In this document: positions 17,650 through 26,585 of the stretch, in pieces
Layout of the letters: every line of letters starts with the position of its first letter
Position numbering within the stretch: the stretch's first letter is position 1
Assembly: GCA_902778105.1 (NCBI GenBank)
Contig: CACYWN010000021.1
Span: 1 to 64,000, forward strand
Length of the DNA stretch: 64,000 nucleotides
DNA from: an uncultured Bacteroidia bacterium
GTDB lineage: Bacteria > Bacteroidota > Bacteroidia > Bacteroidales > UBA932
Direction of reading: 5' to 3'
Notes under the pieces: generated by a model
Told to the model about the DNA's origin: nothing
Databases searched by the model: none
The model's input: the letters and a program-made list of their open reading frames with translations, nothing else
Translations under genes and position numbers: made by a program

Positions 17650-18934
17650 TGATATTGACAATGAAATAATTCTTCTTCCCCTTCTGCGCCAGGACATAGT
17701 GCCCGTTGATCACATCGGCCTCCGTTACATCATAATTGATGTCACCCACCTTGCCCTTGTTCAGGGAGACGCCGCCGCCCTGGAGCATCTTGCGGGCCTC
17801 GCCCTTGGAGGGGAAGACGGCCGTCTTGACGGCGAGGAAGTCGAGGATGTTGCAGGGGAGTTCATCGGCCTTCACCTCGAAGGAGGGAACGTTCGCGAAC
17901 ACCTCGCGGACGGTGCGCTCGTCCATCTTGCGGAACACCTCGGCGGAGACGTTGCCGAACAGCAGCTGGGAGGCCGCGACGGCATTGTCGTAGGCTTCCT
18001 GCCCATGGACCATGATGGTGATCTCGCGGGCAAGGACCTTCTGGAGCTTGCGCTGGCCCGGGTCCTCGCGGTGCTCGGCGATAAGGCCCTCGATGGTCGG
18101 GCGGTCCAGCATGGTGAAGATCTTGATGTAGCGCTCGGCGTCGTCATCGGCCACGTTCAGCCAGAACTGGTAGAACTCGTACGGGGAGGTGCGCTCGGCG
18201 TCCAGCCAGATGTTGCCCTTCTCGGTCTTGCCGAACTTGGTGCCGTCGGCCTTGCGGATGAGGGGGCAGGTGAGGGCGAAGGCCTCGCCGCCGTCGATGC
18301 GGCGGATGAGCTCGGTGCCGGTGGTGATGTTGCCCCACTGGTCCGATCCGCCCAGCTGCAGCACGCAGCCCTTGTTCTTCCACAGCCAGTAGAAGTCGTA
18401 ACCCTGCATGAGCTGGTAGCTGAACTCGGTGAAGGACATGCCCTCGGAAGAGTCGCGCTGGAGGCGCTTCTTCACGGAATCCTTCGCCATCATGTAATTG
18501 ACGGTGATGTGCTTGCCGATGTCGCGGATGAAGTTGATGAAGCTGTAGTCCTTCATCCAGTCGTAGTTGTTCACGAGCTCGGCCTTGTTGGGGGCGTCGG
18601 ACTCGAAGTCCAGGAAGCGGGCGAGCTGCGCCTTGATGCAGGCGACGTTGTGGTTGAGGGTTTCCTCGTCCAGGAGGTTGCGCTCGGCGGACTTCATGGA
18701 CGGGTCGCCGATCATGCCGGTGGCCCCGCCCACGAGGGCGAAGGGCTTGTGCCCGCAGTTCTGGAAGTGTTTGAGGATCATCACGCTAACGAGATGTCCG
18801 ATATGCAGGGAGTCGGCCGTGGGGTCGATGCCTACGTAGGCAGCCTTGGGGCCTTCCATGAGTTTCTCTTCCGTACCCGGCATGATGTCCTGGATCATGC
18901 CTCTCCAAGTGAGTTCTTCAACAAAATTCTTCAT
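17645..18934 (-). CDS. tyrS: tyrosyl-tRNA synthetase
   Basis: A 429-aa class I synthetase (start at 18934; a second ATG lies at 18946). The HIGH motif is HIGH in [11 protein letters not shown], the KMSKS loop appears as KFGKTE, and GGSDQWGNI binds tyrosine and tRNA. The last 60 residues form an S4 RNA-binding domain. A TATATTTG promoter box lies 27 bases upstream of the start and the asnA terminator sits just before it, so this is the first gene of its transcript, with rbfA, the LolE-like permease and the C1 peptidase following. Confidence 0.95.
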   Translation of the reverse strand: MKNFVEELTWRGMIQDIMPGTEEKLMEGPKAAYVGIDPTADSLHIGHLVSVMILKHFQNCGHKPFALVGGATGMIGDPSMKSAERNLLDEETLNHNVACIKAQLARFLDFESDAPNKAELVNNYDWMKDYSFINFIRDIGKHITVNYMMAKDSVKKRLQRDSSEGMSFTEFSYQLMQGYDFYWLWKNKGCVLQLGGSDQWGNITTGTELIRRIDGGEAFALTCPLIRKADGTKFGKTEKGNIWLDAERTSPYEFYQFWLNVADDDAERYIKIFTMLDRPTIEGLIAEHREDPGQRKLQKVLAREITIMVHGQEAYDNAVAASQLLFGNVSAEVFRKMDERTVREVFANVPSFEVKADELPCNILDFLAVKTAVFPSKGEARKMLQGGGVSLNKGKVGDINYDVTEADVINGHYVLAQKGKKNYFIVNII

Positions 18935-18960
18935 TGTATGGTTCACAAATTCTTAATCCG

Positions 18961-18968
18961 CAAATATA
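18961..18968 (-). promoter_or_regulatory. -7 box of tyrS
   Basis: TATATTTG on the minus strand fits TAnnTTTG, 27 bases before the tyrS ATG. Confidence 0.6.
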
Positions 18969-18974
18969 AGTAAA

Positions 18975-19001
18975 AAACCGCCCTTCTCCAAAGGACGGTT
19001 T
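18975..19001 (-). terminator. intrinsic terminator of asnA
   Basis: AAACCG (18975-18980) pairs with CGGTTT (18996-19001) and CCTT with AAGG across one mismatch, loop of five; a run of T follows on the minus strand. It ends asnA 12 bases after its stop. Confidence 0.85.
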
Positions 19002-19012
19002 CAGGGATCGGC

Positions 19013-20050
19013 CTAGGCGAGCTCGATGCCCGCGGCGTGGCATTTCGCCCGCATCTCCTCCGGCCAGATGGAGGACTGGATTTCGCCGATATGGGCCTTG
19101 CGCAGCAGGTACATGCACAGGCGGGACTGGCCGATGCCGCCGCCGATGGTCTGCGGGAGTTCGCCCGCAAGGAGCCGGCGGTGGAAATACAGGTCCGCCT
19201 TCTCTTCCTGCCCGCGTTCCCTGAGCTGGCGCCGCATGGCTTCCGGGTTCACGCGGATACCCATGCTGGAAATCTCGAAAGCGCTTTCCAGCACCGGATT
19301 CCACAGCAGGATGTCGCCGTTCAGGCCTTCGTACCCGTCGCTGTTCGGCGTGCTCCAGTCATCGTAGTCCGCGGCGCGGCCGTCGTGGATGCTCCCGTCG
19401 GAGAGTTTCCCGCCGATGCCGATGATGAAAACAGCCTTGTGTTCCTTTACGATGGCGTTTTCGCGTTCCTTGGGGGTGAGGTTCGGATACCGCTGCAGGA
19501 GTTCTTCCGCATGGATGAAGAAGATCTCGTCCGGGAGGGCGGGCACCAGTTGCGGGAATTCCACATACAGTTTGTTCTCCGTCACCTTCACCGCTTCATA
19601 GATGCGGCGGACGGTGCGCTTCAGGAAGTCCAGGTTCCGGTCTTCCTCCCGGATGACCTTCTCCCAGTCCCACTGGTCCACATAGATAGAATGGAGGTTG
19701 TCCAGGTCCTCGTCGGGACGCAGGGCGTTCATGTCGGTATAGATGCCGCGGCCAGGGGTGATGCCGAGCTCGGCCAGTTTCAGCCGCTTCCACTTCGCGA
19801 GGGAATGGACCACTTCCGCCGGACGCTCGTCCAGGCTCCGGACAGGGAAGCGGACCGGGCGCTCCACGCCGTTCAGGTCATCGTTGATACCCGTTCCGGA
19901 CAGGACCGTCATCGGAGCCGTCACGCGCAGCAGCGCGAGCTGGGCGGACAGGTTGTCCTGGAACATGTCCTTGACGGACTTGATGGCTTTTTCCGTCTGC
20001 TCGGTGCTGCCAAGCAGGTTGCGGTAATGCTGGGGAAGATACAGGGACAT
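19013..20050 (-). CDS. asnA: aspartate--ammonia ligase
   Basis: A 345-aa ammonia-dependent asparagine synthetase of the class II aminoacyl-tRNA synthetase fold. Motifs include GTGINDDLNGVERPV, SLAKWKR, IYTDMNALR, VDQWDWEKVI and the closing QTIGGGIGQSRLCM. The ATG at 20050 was chosen because the upstream extension lies beyond the promoter box. Monocistronic: own promoter (20077-20084) and terminator. Confidence 0.95.
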   Translation of the reverse strand: MSLYLPQHYRNLLGSTEQTEKAIKSVKDMFQDNLSAQLALLRVTAPMTVLSGTGINDDLNGVERPVRFPVRSLDERPAEVVHSLAKWKRLKLAELGITPGRGIYTDMNALRPDEDLDNLHSIYVDQWDWEKVIREEDRNLDFLKRTVRRIYEAVKVTENKLYVEFPQLVPALPDEIFFIHAEELLQRYPNLTPKERENAIVKEHKAVFIIGIGGKLSDGSIHDGRAADYDDWSTPNSDGYEGLNGDILLWNPVLESAFEISSMGIRVNPEAMRRQLRERGQEEKADLYFHRRLLAGELPQTIGGGIGQSRLCMYLLRKAHIGEIQSSIWPEEMRAKCHAAGIELA

Positions 20051-20076
20051 ACGCGTTTTCGTTCGTTTCAATCCTG

Positions 20077-20084
20077 CAAAGATA
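20077..20084 (-). promoter_or_regulatory. -7 box of asnA
   Basis: TATCTTTG on the minus strand, 26 bases before the asnA ATG. Confidence 0.6.
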
Positions 20085-20250
20085 CTCCGCATGCACGAAA
20101 TATCCAACTCTGCTCCCCTTTAAGTCTGATTTGTTCCACATAAAAAAGGACGAATCAAATGGGTCAACTGCATCAGATAATGACTTACAATTCCGAAGCA
20201 TCAAAACAAACGAGAATAGAACAGCGAGAATAAGAACTGTTGCAAAGATC

Positions 20251-20376
20251 AAAAGCGGATAAACTGGCCCTGGAAAGCAGATAAGCCATGTCAATCCGCT
20301 TTTCCCTATTTCTAAACTGCCTCAAAAGCGGAGAGGAATGGCCTGGAGACCGTACAGGGACGATGGACCCGCTTTT
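20251..20376. repeat. 126-bp REP doublet, class 1 (53-20-53)
   Basis: Two 53-base units: 20251-20303 begins AAAAGCGGAT and ends ATCCGCTTTT; 20324-20376 begins AAAAGCGG and ends CCGCTTTT. The space between them is exactly 20 bases. The inner 33 bases of each unit differ, but can partly fold. The same geometry is seen around the RAYT gene at 36174. The rest of the 469-base gap between asnA and tpiA holds only the two promoters. Confidence 0.85.
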
Positions 20377-20479
20377 CCTTTTCATTAGTAGTCCGGGAAT
20401 ACTTTCGCTGGTACCCCCGCATCCCTATGGTTTCAAAATAAGGGCGTCCCGTCTTCTTGATTATTTCTCCCGGAATGAC

Positions 20480-20487
20480 TAAATTTG
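20480..20487 (+). promoter_or_regulatory. -7 box of tpiA
   Basis: TAAATTTG, 32 bases before the tpiA ATG. Confidence 0.6.
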
Positions 20488-20519
20488 CGGATTGGAAACA
20501 TCTAACAAACATCCATAAA

Positions 20520-21275
20520 ATGAGAAAGTACATCGTTGCAGGAAACTGGAAAATGAACACCACAGTTCCTGAAGGCGTCGAACTCGCCAAGGCCGTCGTG
20601 GAGAAGGGCAAGGACCTTCCCGCCAATGTTGAACTCGTCGTGGCTCCGCCGTTCACGCACCTTGCTTGCGTCGCCGACGTCCTGAAGGGTTCCCAGGTCG
20701 CCCTCTCCGCCCAGAACTGCGCCGACCACGAGAAGGGTGCCTATACCGGCGAGATTGCCGTGAACATGCTCACTTCCCTCGGCTGCAAGTACACGATCCT
20801 CGGTCACTCCGAGCGCCGTCAGTACTACGGCGAGACCGACGAGAAGCTCGTCGTCAAGACGAAGCTCGCCCTGGAGGCTGGCCTGAAGGTCATCCTGTGC
20901 GTCGGCGAGAACCTCGACGAGCGTGAGGCCGGCAAACATTTCCAGGTGGTGACGGACCAGACCAAGGCTGTCCTGTACAATTTCACCGCCGAGGACCTGA
21001 AGAATGTCGTGATCGCCTATGAGCCCGTCTGGGCCATCGGTACCGGCAAGACTGCGACCGCGGAACAGGCCCAGGAAATCCATGCCTGCATCCGTACCGT
21101 CATCGCCGAGAAGTTCGGCCTGGAAGTGGCTGACGACATGACCATCCTGTACGGTGGCTCCTGCAAGCCTTCCAACGCGAAGGAACTCTTCGCCCAGAAG
21201 GACATCGACGGCGGCCTCATCGGTGGCGCCGCCCTGAAGGCGGACGACTTCATCGGAATCGCCCGCTCGTTCTAA
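20520..21275 (+). CDS. tpiA: triosephosphate isomerase
   Basis: A 251-aa TIM barrel. Catalytic residues: Asn and Lys in AGNWKMN (residues 7-13), His in LGHSERR and Glu in AYEPVWAIGTGK; the phosphate loop is YGGSCKPSNA and GGLIGGAAL. It interconverts dihydroxyacetone phosphate and glyceraldehyde 3-phosphate. Codon use is strongly biased to C-ending codons, as expected of a highly expressed gene. Confidence 0.97.
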   Translation: MRKYIVAGNWKMNTTVPEGVELAKAVVEKGKDLPANVELVVAPPFTHLACVADVLKGSQVALSAQNCADHEKGAYTGEIAVNMLTSLGCKYTILGHSERRQYYGETDEKLVVKTKLALEAGLKVILCVGENLDEREAGKHFQVVTDQTKAVLYNFTAEDLKNVVIAYEPVWAIGTGKTATAEQAQEIHACIRTVIAEKFGLEVADDMTILYGGSCKPSNAKELFAQKDIDGGLIGGAALKADDFIGIARSF

Positions 21276-21685
21276 TTCAGGATCTTGACTACCGCACCGG
21301 TCTTGTCTTCTGCACACCAGAGCCAGACAAGGCCGGTGTCTTCGTATTTCTCCACCTTGAAGGGAATGCCGGAGGCGGTTTTTTCGGAACTGCCGGACCG
21401 CCACTTGACTTCGGCCCTGATCTCCTGCCCGACGGTCGTCGGAAGGTCGCTGCACGTAATGACGAAGTAGGAGGACATGTCGTCATTCCCGGCGCGGAAC
21501 TGCCGGAGCGACCGGTTGAAGCCGAGTTGCATCGTGCCTTCCGTGAAGGTGAAGACTTTCTTGCCTTTGAACATCAGGCCGACCTGGTCGGAATTGTACA
21601 GCTCCGGGTCCATCTCGACCTTCTTCTCGCAGGCGGTCAGGACGGAAAGCGTCGTCAGCAGGATGATATAGAGGAGCTTTCTCAT
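21272..21685 (-). CDS. small lipoprotein of unknown function
   Basis: A 137-aa protein with a lipoprotein signal (lipobox LTAC, Cys19) followed by about 115 residues predicted to be mostly beta strands. Its start overlaps the stop of the M6 protease gene and its end overlaps the tpiA stop in convergent orientation. Co-expression with the protease suggests an accessory or inhibitor role; nothing in the sequence proves this. Confidence 0.75.
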   Translation of the reverse strand: MRKLLYIILLTTLSVLTACEKKVEMDPELYNSDQVGLMFKGKKVFTFTEGTMQLGFNRSLRQFRAGNDDMSSYFVITCSDLPTTVGQEIRAEVKWRSGSSEKTASGIPFKVEKYEDTGLVWLWCAEDKTGAVVKILN

Positions 21686-23904
21686 TTCACGGTGACTTGT
21701 TTGGTGAGGATGTCGGTCGTACCGTCCGGATAGGATATCACGGCCTTCAGGAGGCCGGAACGGGTCAGGTGGTAGTATCCGTCGGCTCCGGGGGTGATGG
21801 ACCGTCCGTCAAGAGACCACCGTACGCCCTCGGCATCCGGTGCGTTGTAAACACGGAGGGAGAGGGGAGTGTCAGCCGCGAAAGAGCCGTCGCCGCCCCG
21901 TTCCACGTCCTTCAGATAAATATAAGGATAGGAATCGGCCTTCCTGCCGGACTTGGTCGTGAAGGAAGCGTTGCTGTTCACCGGGCCGGGAATGTTGCCC
22001 CGCTTGCACAGGAGCTGGACCTTGTAGGCGGTCGTCGGCGTGAGCCCTTCCAGCACGTAGGCGTATTTCCCGGGTTCATAGGCCGTTACTTCCACTTCCT
22101 GCAGCTGGGTTGCGTCGGCCAGGCCGAAGCGGATGATGCTCTTTCCGGTAAAGGACGGGTCCAGGCTGCTCCACTGGATGATGGAGGCGTCCTGGAAGAC
22201 GGTCTGACGGTCGATTTTCACGGCGGGGGCCTTTTCCTCCAGGTCGTTGAAGACCGTAAAGGTTACGCTGCCGTCGGCATTCGTGCGGATGTCGGCGAGT
22301 CCCAGCGGAGAGTTCGCCCCGCTCCAGAAGACGAGGGCGGGATCGGTGTCGCAGGTGAGGGTGGCGATGTCACCATAGGGCCAGAATGCGTGGGAGGCCA
22401 GGGTGTAGATGGCGTCGTAGTTCCGGTTCTTGACGGCGGCCTGATAACGTTCCCGCGCCCGGGGATCGGGTTCGATGAGGTCCACGCACTGGTGGTCGGG
22501 GCGGGCGTTGACCTCATTCAGGTCCCAGCGCTCATCCGCCCGGAGTTCCCGCTTGGCTCCCGTCGACTGCCCGGACGGGCGTTCCGACAGGTCGATGTGA
22601 TAGATCAGGAGGCCGTTCCCGCCGATGTGGGCGTCCCAGCCCTTTGCCTGCCGGCATTCCAGCAGGTAAAACTCCTTTTCATCTTCCGTCGGGAGCATGA
22701 AATAATCCCCGTTTTCCTGGATGGGGCGAAGGGTGTGCGTGCCTTCTGCAAGTTCCCGGCCTTCGCTCATCCCGAAGAACCAGCGTTCCACCACGCTGTA
22801 GTTCGGGGGTGTCCTTCCCTTGTCGTTGTGGTTGCCCGCATCCATCAGGTCGATGCAGTTCCACTCCGCCTCCGCATAGCCTCCGCTATCTTCGTTGTCG
22901 GTATCGTACAGGTCGGGAATGCCGAACGTGTGGGTATACTCGTGGCAGAACGTGCCGATGGTGGCCAGCGTCGTATAGGTGGTCAGGTTCTCATCCAGTC
23001 GCAGTTCCGATGTGCAGGCGTAGTTGTCGATGAGGACCCCGTCCAGCCGGCAGGTCTGCCCGGCACCGCTCCGCACATACCACATATGGGGCCAGACATA
23101 TTTCTCTCCCGCCCCTTCGGATTCGTTGGGACCGGCGTAGAAGACGAAGACGTTGTCCGCCTCGCCGTCGCCGTCGTTGTCATAGATGGAAAAGTCGATG
23201 TCCGGATCCACGGCATGGCAGGCGTCCATGATCATTTCGGCCGCATGTTCATCCTGCCCGTCCTCGTCGTTGGTCCCGTAGAAGGCGTAGTTCTCCGGCA
23301 GGGTGATGATGTCGGTGATGTCGAACCGGAAGGTGTATCCGTCCTTCCACTGGTCCTTGAAGTAGGAGAGGGCGGTTTCGGGGCCGCTCCCGTTGATGAT
23401 CCGCTCGAAATCGTCCCGCGTAAACCGGAAGGGAAGGTCCTGGAACTGGGCGAGGATGATGAGGCCGTGCCGGATGCCGCCGGTCTCTTCGGAACTCCGG
23501 GTCCTGGTCAGCTCACGGGCCTGGAGCGGAGCGAGCCGGCGCAACCGCTGGATGCGACGCTGCCTCAGCAAGGCATGGGGGATGTTCCGGCTGGCGGCGA
23601 TGACTTCGCCGGGGGCTTCGGGATCGCCGGCATGTACGCCCGAATTCAGGCGGTTTCCGTAAAAATCATAGAAAGCGTAGCACCACCAGCCATCCGCATC
23701 CTGCAGCAGGACGCAGCCGTCCGCGGTGGTGAGCAGGTGGCCGTGTTCGTCTCCGGTGAGAAAAGCCTGGACCAGACTACCGTCGGGTTGGGTAAGATAG
23801 GAAACCCCTTTGCGCGCAGGTGCGCCGGCGAGGGACGCCGGAGCGATGAGGAATATGGTCAAAATCAGCGGCAGGAGCCACTGACGGACGGGTTTCGGTT
23901 TCAT
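21682..23904 (-). CDS. secreted M6-family metalloprotease
   Basis: A 740-aa protein with a signal peptide (hydrophobic 9-25). A propeptide-like region with the YLTQPDGS and LTTADGC pattern precedes the M6 domain; the zinc motif is HEYTH at 321-325, followed by FGIPDLYD. The region 540-740 has an Fn3-like domain (AYKVQLLCKRGNIPG) and a final bacterial Ig-like or PKD-type segment; the usual T9SS C-terminal sorting signature is not obvious. Probably cell-surface or secreted, degrading host or dietary proteins. ATG 23904 was preferred since it directly precedes the signal peptide. Confidence 0.88.
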   Translation of the reverse strand: MKPKPVRQWLLPLILTIFLIAPASLAGAPARKGVSYLTQPDGSLVQAFLTGDEHGHLLTTADGCVLLQDADGWWCYAFYDFYGNRLNSGVHAGDPEAPGEVIAASRNIPHALLRQRRIQRLRRLAPLQARELTRTRSSEETGGIRHGLIILAQFQDLPFRFTRDDFERIINGSGPETALSYFKDQWKDGYTFRFDITDIITLPENYAFYGTNDEDGQDEHAAEMIMDACHAVDPDIDFSIYDNDGDGEADNVFVFYAGPNESEGAGEKYVWPHMWYVRSGAGQTCRLDGVLIDNYACTSELRLDENLTTYTTLATIGTFCHEYTHTFGIPDLYDTDNEDSGGYAEAEWNCIDLMDAGNHNDKGRTPPNYSVVERWFFGMSEGRELAEGTHTLRPIQENGDYFMLPTEDEKEFYLLECRQAKGWDAHIGGNGLLIYHIDLSERPSGQSTGAKRELRADERWDLNEVNARPDHQCVDLIEPDPRARERYQAAVKNRNYDAIYTLASHAFWPYGDIATLTCDTDPALVFWSGANSPLGLADIRTNADGSVTFTVFNDLEEKAPAVKIDRQTVFQDASIIQWSSLDPSFTGKSIIRFGLADATQLQEVEVTAYEPGKYAYVLEGLTPTTAYKVQLLCKRGNIPGPVNSNASFTTKSGRKADSYPYIYLKDVERGGDGSFAADTPLSLRVYNAPDAEGVRWSLDGRSITPGADGYYHLTRSGLLKAVISYPDGTTDILTKQVTVK

Positions 23905-24074
23905 ATACAATACAAATGACGGCATTTTTTCGTTCATTCGCAAGGGTATATGCAAAAAACCGGCCCCAATGGCTGGGAACCGATTCTTTGACGTGTACTA
24001 AAACCTAAACCTGTACTAAAGATGCAATGCAGGGGACGTTCGTTGCAAAAGAATGCAAAAAAATGCTAAAAAAA

Positions 24075-24102
24075 TAACCGGCCACCCAAAAGCAGCCGGT
24101 TA
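24075..24102 (-). terminator. intrinsic terminator of the histone-like gene
   Basis: TAACCGGC (24075-24082) and GCCGGTTA (24095-24102) form an 8-bp stem; on the minus strand a run of seven or more T follows. Confidence 0.85.
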
Positions 24103-24120
24103 ACGGAATGGAGTGTCTGC

Positions 24121-24294
24121 TTACTTCGCGGCATCGACGGAAACCTTGCGGAACTCCTTCATGTCTTTCATAAGCTCCAGGGCAGCCTTACGGGCACGGG
24201 CACCGGCAGCCTTGTTACCCTTTACAACCTGCGCCTCAGCGTTCTTGGCGAACTCGGCAAACTCAGCATTGATCTTTTCAACAAGCTCTTTCAT
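24121..24294 (-). CDS. histone H1-like DNA-binding protein
   Basis: A 57-aa lysine- and alanine-rich protein starting MKELVEKINAEFAEFAKN and containing KGNKAAGARARKAALEL, then MKEFRKVSVDAAK. This is the pattern of the small histone H1/Hc1-like proteins found throughout Bacteroidetes, which bind and compact DNA. Own terminator 19 bases downstream. Confidence 0.85.
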   Translation of the reverse strand: MKELVEKINAEFAEFAKNAEAQVVKGNKAAGARARKAALELMKDMKEFRKVSVDAAK

Positions 24295-24393
24295 GATGAT
24301 AGGTTTTATATTAGTTCGTTAAATGTTGGTAGTCATAACTTTGTGCAAGATAAGAATAAAAACGCGAATAATCCAAAAAAAACGCTAAAAAAA

Positions 24394-24999
24394 TTAATTT
24401 TCAGCCTCTTTGGATGGCGTTTGAGGGTCTTTGGGCCTGGCATTGACGTAATTCATCGCCCGCTGGGGACCGATGGTGGAAAAGTCCTTGATGCCCCGGA
24501 TAATCCTATCGGCAAGCTCAGGAATCTGTTCCAGTTCTTCCGGCGACAGGTTGCCGAGCACATAGTCGACCTGTCCTCCGCGCGAAAAACCGTTGCCGAT
24601 CCCGACGCGGATCCGGGCCCACTGGTCGGATTCCAGGGTCCAGATGATGTTTTCGAGTCCGTTGTGTCCTCCGTCGCTTCCGCTGAGGCGCATCCTCAGC
24701 GTACCGAAGGGAAGGTTGAGATCGTCGGAGATGACGATGAGGTTTTCCAGCGGGAGGTCCAGTTTCTGCATCCAGTAGCGGACGGCGTTCCCGCTCAGGT
24801 TCATGTAGGTCGAGGGCTTGAGGAGCGTGAAATGGCGTCCCTTGAAGGAAATCTCGGCGACCGCACCGTACCGCTGCACGGAGAAAACGACATTGGATGC
24901 CTGGGCCCAGGCATCCAATATCATAAATCCCATGTTGTGGCGGGTCGATGCGTATTCGGCACCGATGTTCCCGAGCCCGACAACGAGGTAGTCCGCCAT
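24394..24999 (-). CDS. pth: peptidyl-tRNA hydrolase
   Basis: A 201-aa enzyme that frees peptides from peptidyl-tRNA. Motifs: VGLGNIGAEYASTRHNMGF with the catalytic His in RHNMGF, KPSTYMNLSG, SDDLNLPFG with Asp, and GGHNGLENI. Directly follows the L25 gene (two bases), a pairing seen in many bacteria. Confidence 0.95.
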   Translation of the reverse strand: MADYLVVGLGNIGAEYASTRHNMGFMILDAWAQASNVVFSVQRYGAVAEISFKGRHFTLLKPSTYMNLSGNAVRYWMQKLDLPLENLIVISDDLNLPFGTLRMRLSGSDGGHNGLENIIWTLESDQWARIRVGIGNGFSRGGQVDYVLGNLSPEELEQIPELADRIIRGIKDFSTIGPQRAMNYVNARPKDPQTPSKEAEN

Positions 25000-25001
25000 C
25001 T

Positions 25002-25589
25002 TTACTTCGCGGCCTTCGCGGCATCAGCGGCGGCCTGCTGCATGGCGCGGGTGGCGTTCACGCGGCAGATGATCGTGTTCTTGTCGGAAACGATCTGGAG
25101 GTTGTCGTACTTGAGGTCGCCGGCCACCATCCGCTTCTCGATGTCGAGCGGAGTGACGTCGATGTCAAGCTGGTCGGGGAGGTCCTTCATGAGGGCCTTG
25201 ACCTTCAGGGAGCGGGAAAGCTGGGTGAACTTACCACCGGCCTGGACGCCCACCGGATGACCGTAGATGTTGAGGGGGACGCTGATGACGATCGGCTTCT
25301 CCTCGTTCACGGCGAGGAAGTCCACGTGCAGGCAGTTGTCGTCCACCGGGTGCCACTGATATTCGTGGGCGACAGCGGTGTACATCTTGCCGTCGAGGTT
25401 GAGGTCCACGATGTAGGAGGCGGGGGTGTGGGTCAGGCCCATCAGCTCCTTCTCATTGACGGTGAACAGGATGTTCTCCATACCCAGACCATAGAGGTTG
25501 CAGGGGACGAGACCCTGGCGGCGGAACGCCTTGAGGACGGCCTTGTTGCCCTTCTCGCGGATCTGGCCGTTCAGCTGAAAATGCTTCAT
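25002..25589 (-). CDS. rplY: 50S ribosomal protein L25 (general stress CTC form)
   Basis: A 195-aa protein: L25 5S-rRNA-binding domain (RRQGLVPCNLYG, then HEYQWHPVDDNCLHVDFL) and the C-terminal TL5/CTC domain, as in most Bacteroidetes. Ends in an Ala-rich tail. A promoter box at 25674-25681 gives a leader of about 80 bases. Confidence 0.95.
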   Translation of the reverse strand: MKHFQLNGQIREKGNKAVLKAFRRQGLVPCNLYGLGMENILFTVNEKELMGLTHTPASYIVDLNLDGKMYTAVAHEYQWHPVDDNCLHVDFLAVNEEKPIVISVPLNIYGHPVGVQAGGKFTQLSRSLKVKALMKDLPDQLDIDVTPLDIEKRMVAGDLKYDNLQIVSDKNTIICRVNATRAMQQAAADAAKAAK

Positions 25590-25673
25590 TGCAGTTAAAT
25601 TTAAAAATGTGTTACTCAGTCTTCTGTTTCAAAGACCCCATTGCACCAAAAAGCCTTGCGCTTTTTAAGCGCG

Positions 25674-25681
25674 CAAAGATA
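25674..25681 (-). promoter_or_regulatory. -7 box of the rplY-pth operon
   Basis: TATCTTTG on the minus strand. Next to it GCGCTT (25658-25663) and AAGCGC (25667-25672) form a hairpin that may end xerD or sit in the rplY leader. Confidence 0.5.
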
Positions 25682-25709
25682 AGGAGAAATATTTTGATTT
25701 CCAAAAGTT

Positions 25710-26585
25710 TTACCGCCTCGGATGATGCGCGAGCACGGCCGCCTGCCAGGTGGAGGAGTCGATGTGGGTGTATATCTCGGTGGTGAGGATGGATTCGTGG
25801 CCGAGCATCTCCTGGACGATCCTGAGGTCCGCCCCGCCTTCGATCAGGTGGGTGGCGAAGGAATGGCGGAAGGTGTGCGGGGAAATCTCCTTGTGGATGC
25901 CGGCGGCCATCGCCTGGTTTTTCACGACGTTGAACACGTAGACGCGGCTGAGCGGGCGGCCGGCACGGTTGAGGAACAGGACGTCCTCGAAGGAACGGGC
26001 CGCCGGTTCCGGCCTGGAGGGCAGATAGTTCCGGATGGCTTCCGCGGCCATTTCCCCCAAGGGGACGATCCGTTGTTTGTTCCCTTTGCCGATGACGTCG
26101 ACATAGCCCTCGTCCAGATGGACATGCGAGATCCGCAGGCCGGTGCACTCGCTTACGCGGAGGCCGCAGCCGTACAGCACTTCCAGGATGGCGCGGTCGC
26201 GGGGACCGGAGGGTTTCCGGAGGTCCACCGAACGGATGATGGCATCGACCTCCTCCACCGACAGGACGGCGGGGAGGTATTTCCCCAGCTTGGGGGCGTC
26301 GATGCGGTCACAGGGGTTGTCCTTCAGGTCGCCTTCCTCGATGCACCAGTTGAAAAAGGAGCGGAAGGAACTGAGCATCCGGGCCTGGGAGCGCTTGGAA
26401 AGCCCTTTTTCGATCCGTTCCGACAGGTATCGCTCCAACTCCGGCGTCCCGATGTCGGCCGGACGGTACCCTTCGAAGGCTTCCAGCAACCCTTCCACGT
26501 CCCGGGAGTAGGATGCCACCGTGTTCGGCGACATCCCCCTCTCGATCCGCAGGTAGTTGCGGAAGTCCTCGGCGATGCGGCCCAT
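25710..26585 (-). CDS. xerD: tyrosine recombinase XerD/XerC
   Basis: A 291-aa site-specific recombinase with an intact active site: Arg in GLRVSE, Lys in GKGNKQR, HTFRHSFATHL (His, Arg), LGHESI (His) and the nucleophile Tyr in EIYTHID. The N-terminal SAM-like domain begins FRNYLRIERGMSPNT. It resolves chromosome dimers at dif. The start overlaps the DPP III stop by one base. Confidence 0.92.
   Translation of the reverse strand: MGRIAEDFRNYLRIERGMSPNTVASYSRDVEGLLEAFEGYRPADIGTPELERYLSERIEKGLSKRSQARMLSSFRSFFNWCIEEGDLKDNPCDRIDAPKLGKYLPAVLSVEEVDAIIRSVDLRKPSGPRDRAILEVLYGCGLRVSECTGLRISHVHLDEGYVDVIGKGNKQRIVPLGEMAAEAIRNYLPSRPEPAARSFEDVLFLNRAGRPLSRVYVFNVVKNQAMAAGIHKEISPHTFRHSFATHLIEGGADLRIVQEMLGHESILTTEIYTHIDSSTWQAAVLAHHPRR

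Noticed and set aside
20251-20376. CRISPR-like array (constant ends, variable 33-base centres)
   Set aside because: Only two units in a row, the ends are inverted rather than directly repeated, and no cas gene is present. The elements fit REP doublets beside RAYT genes better.
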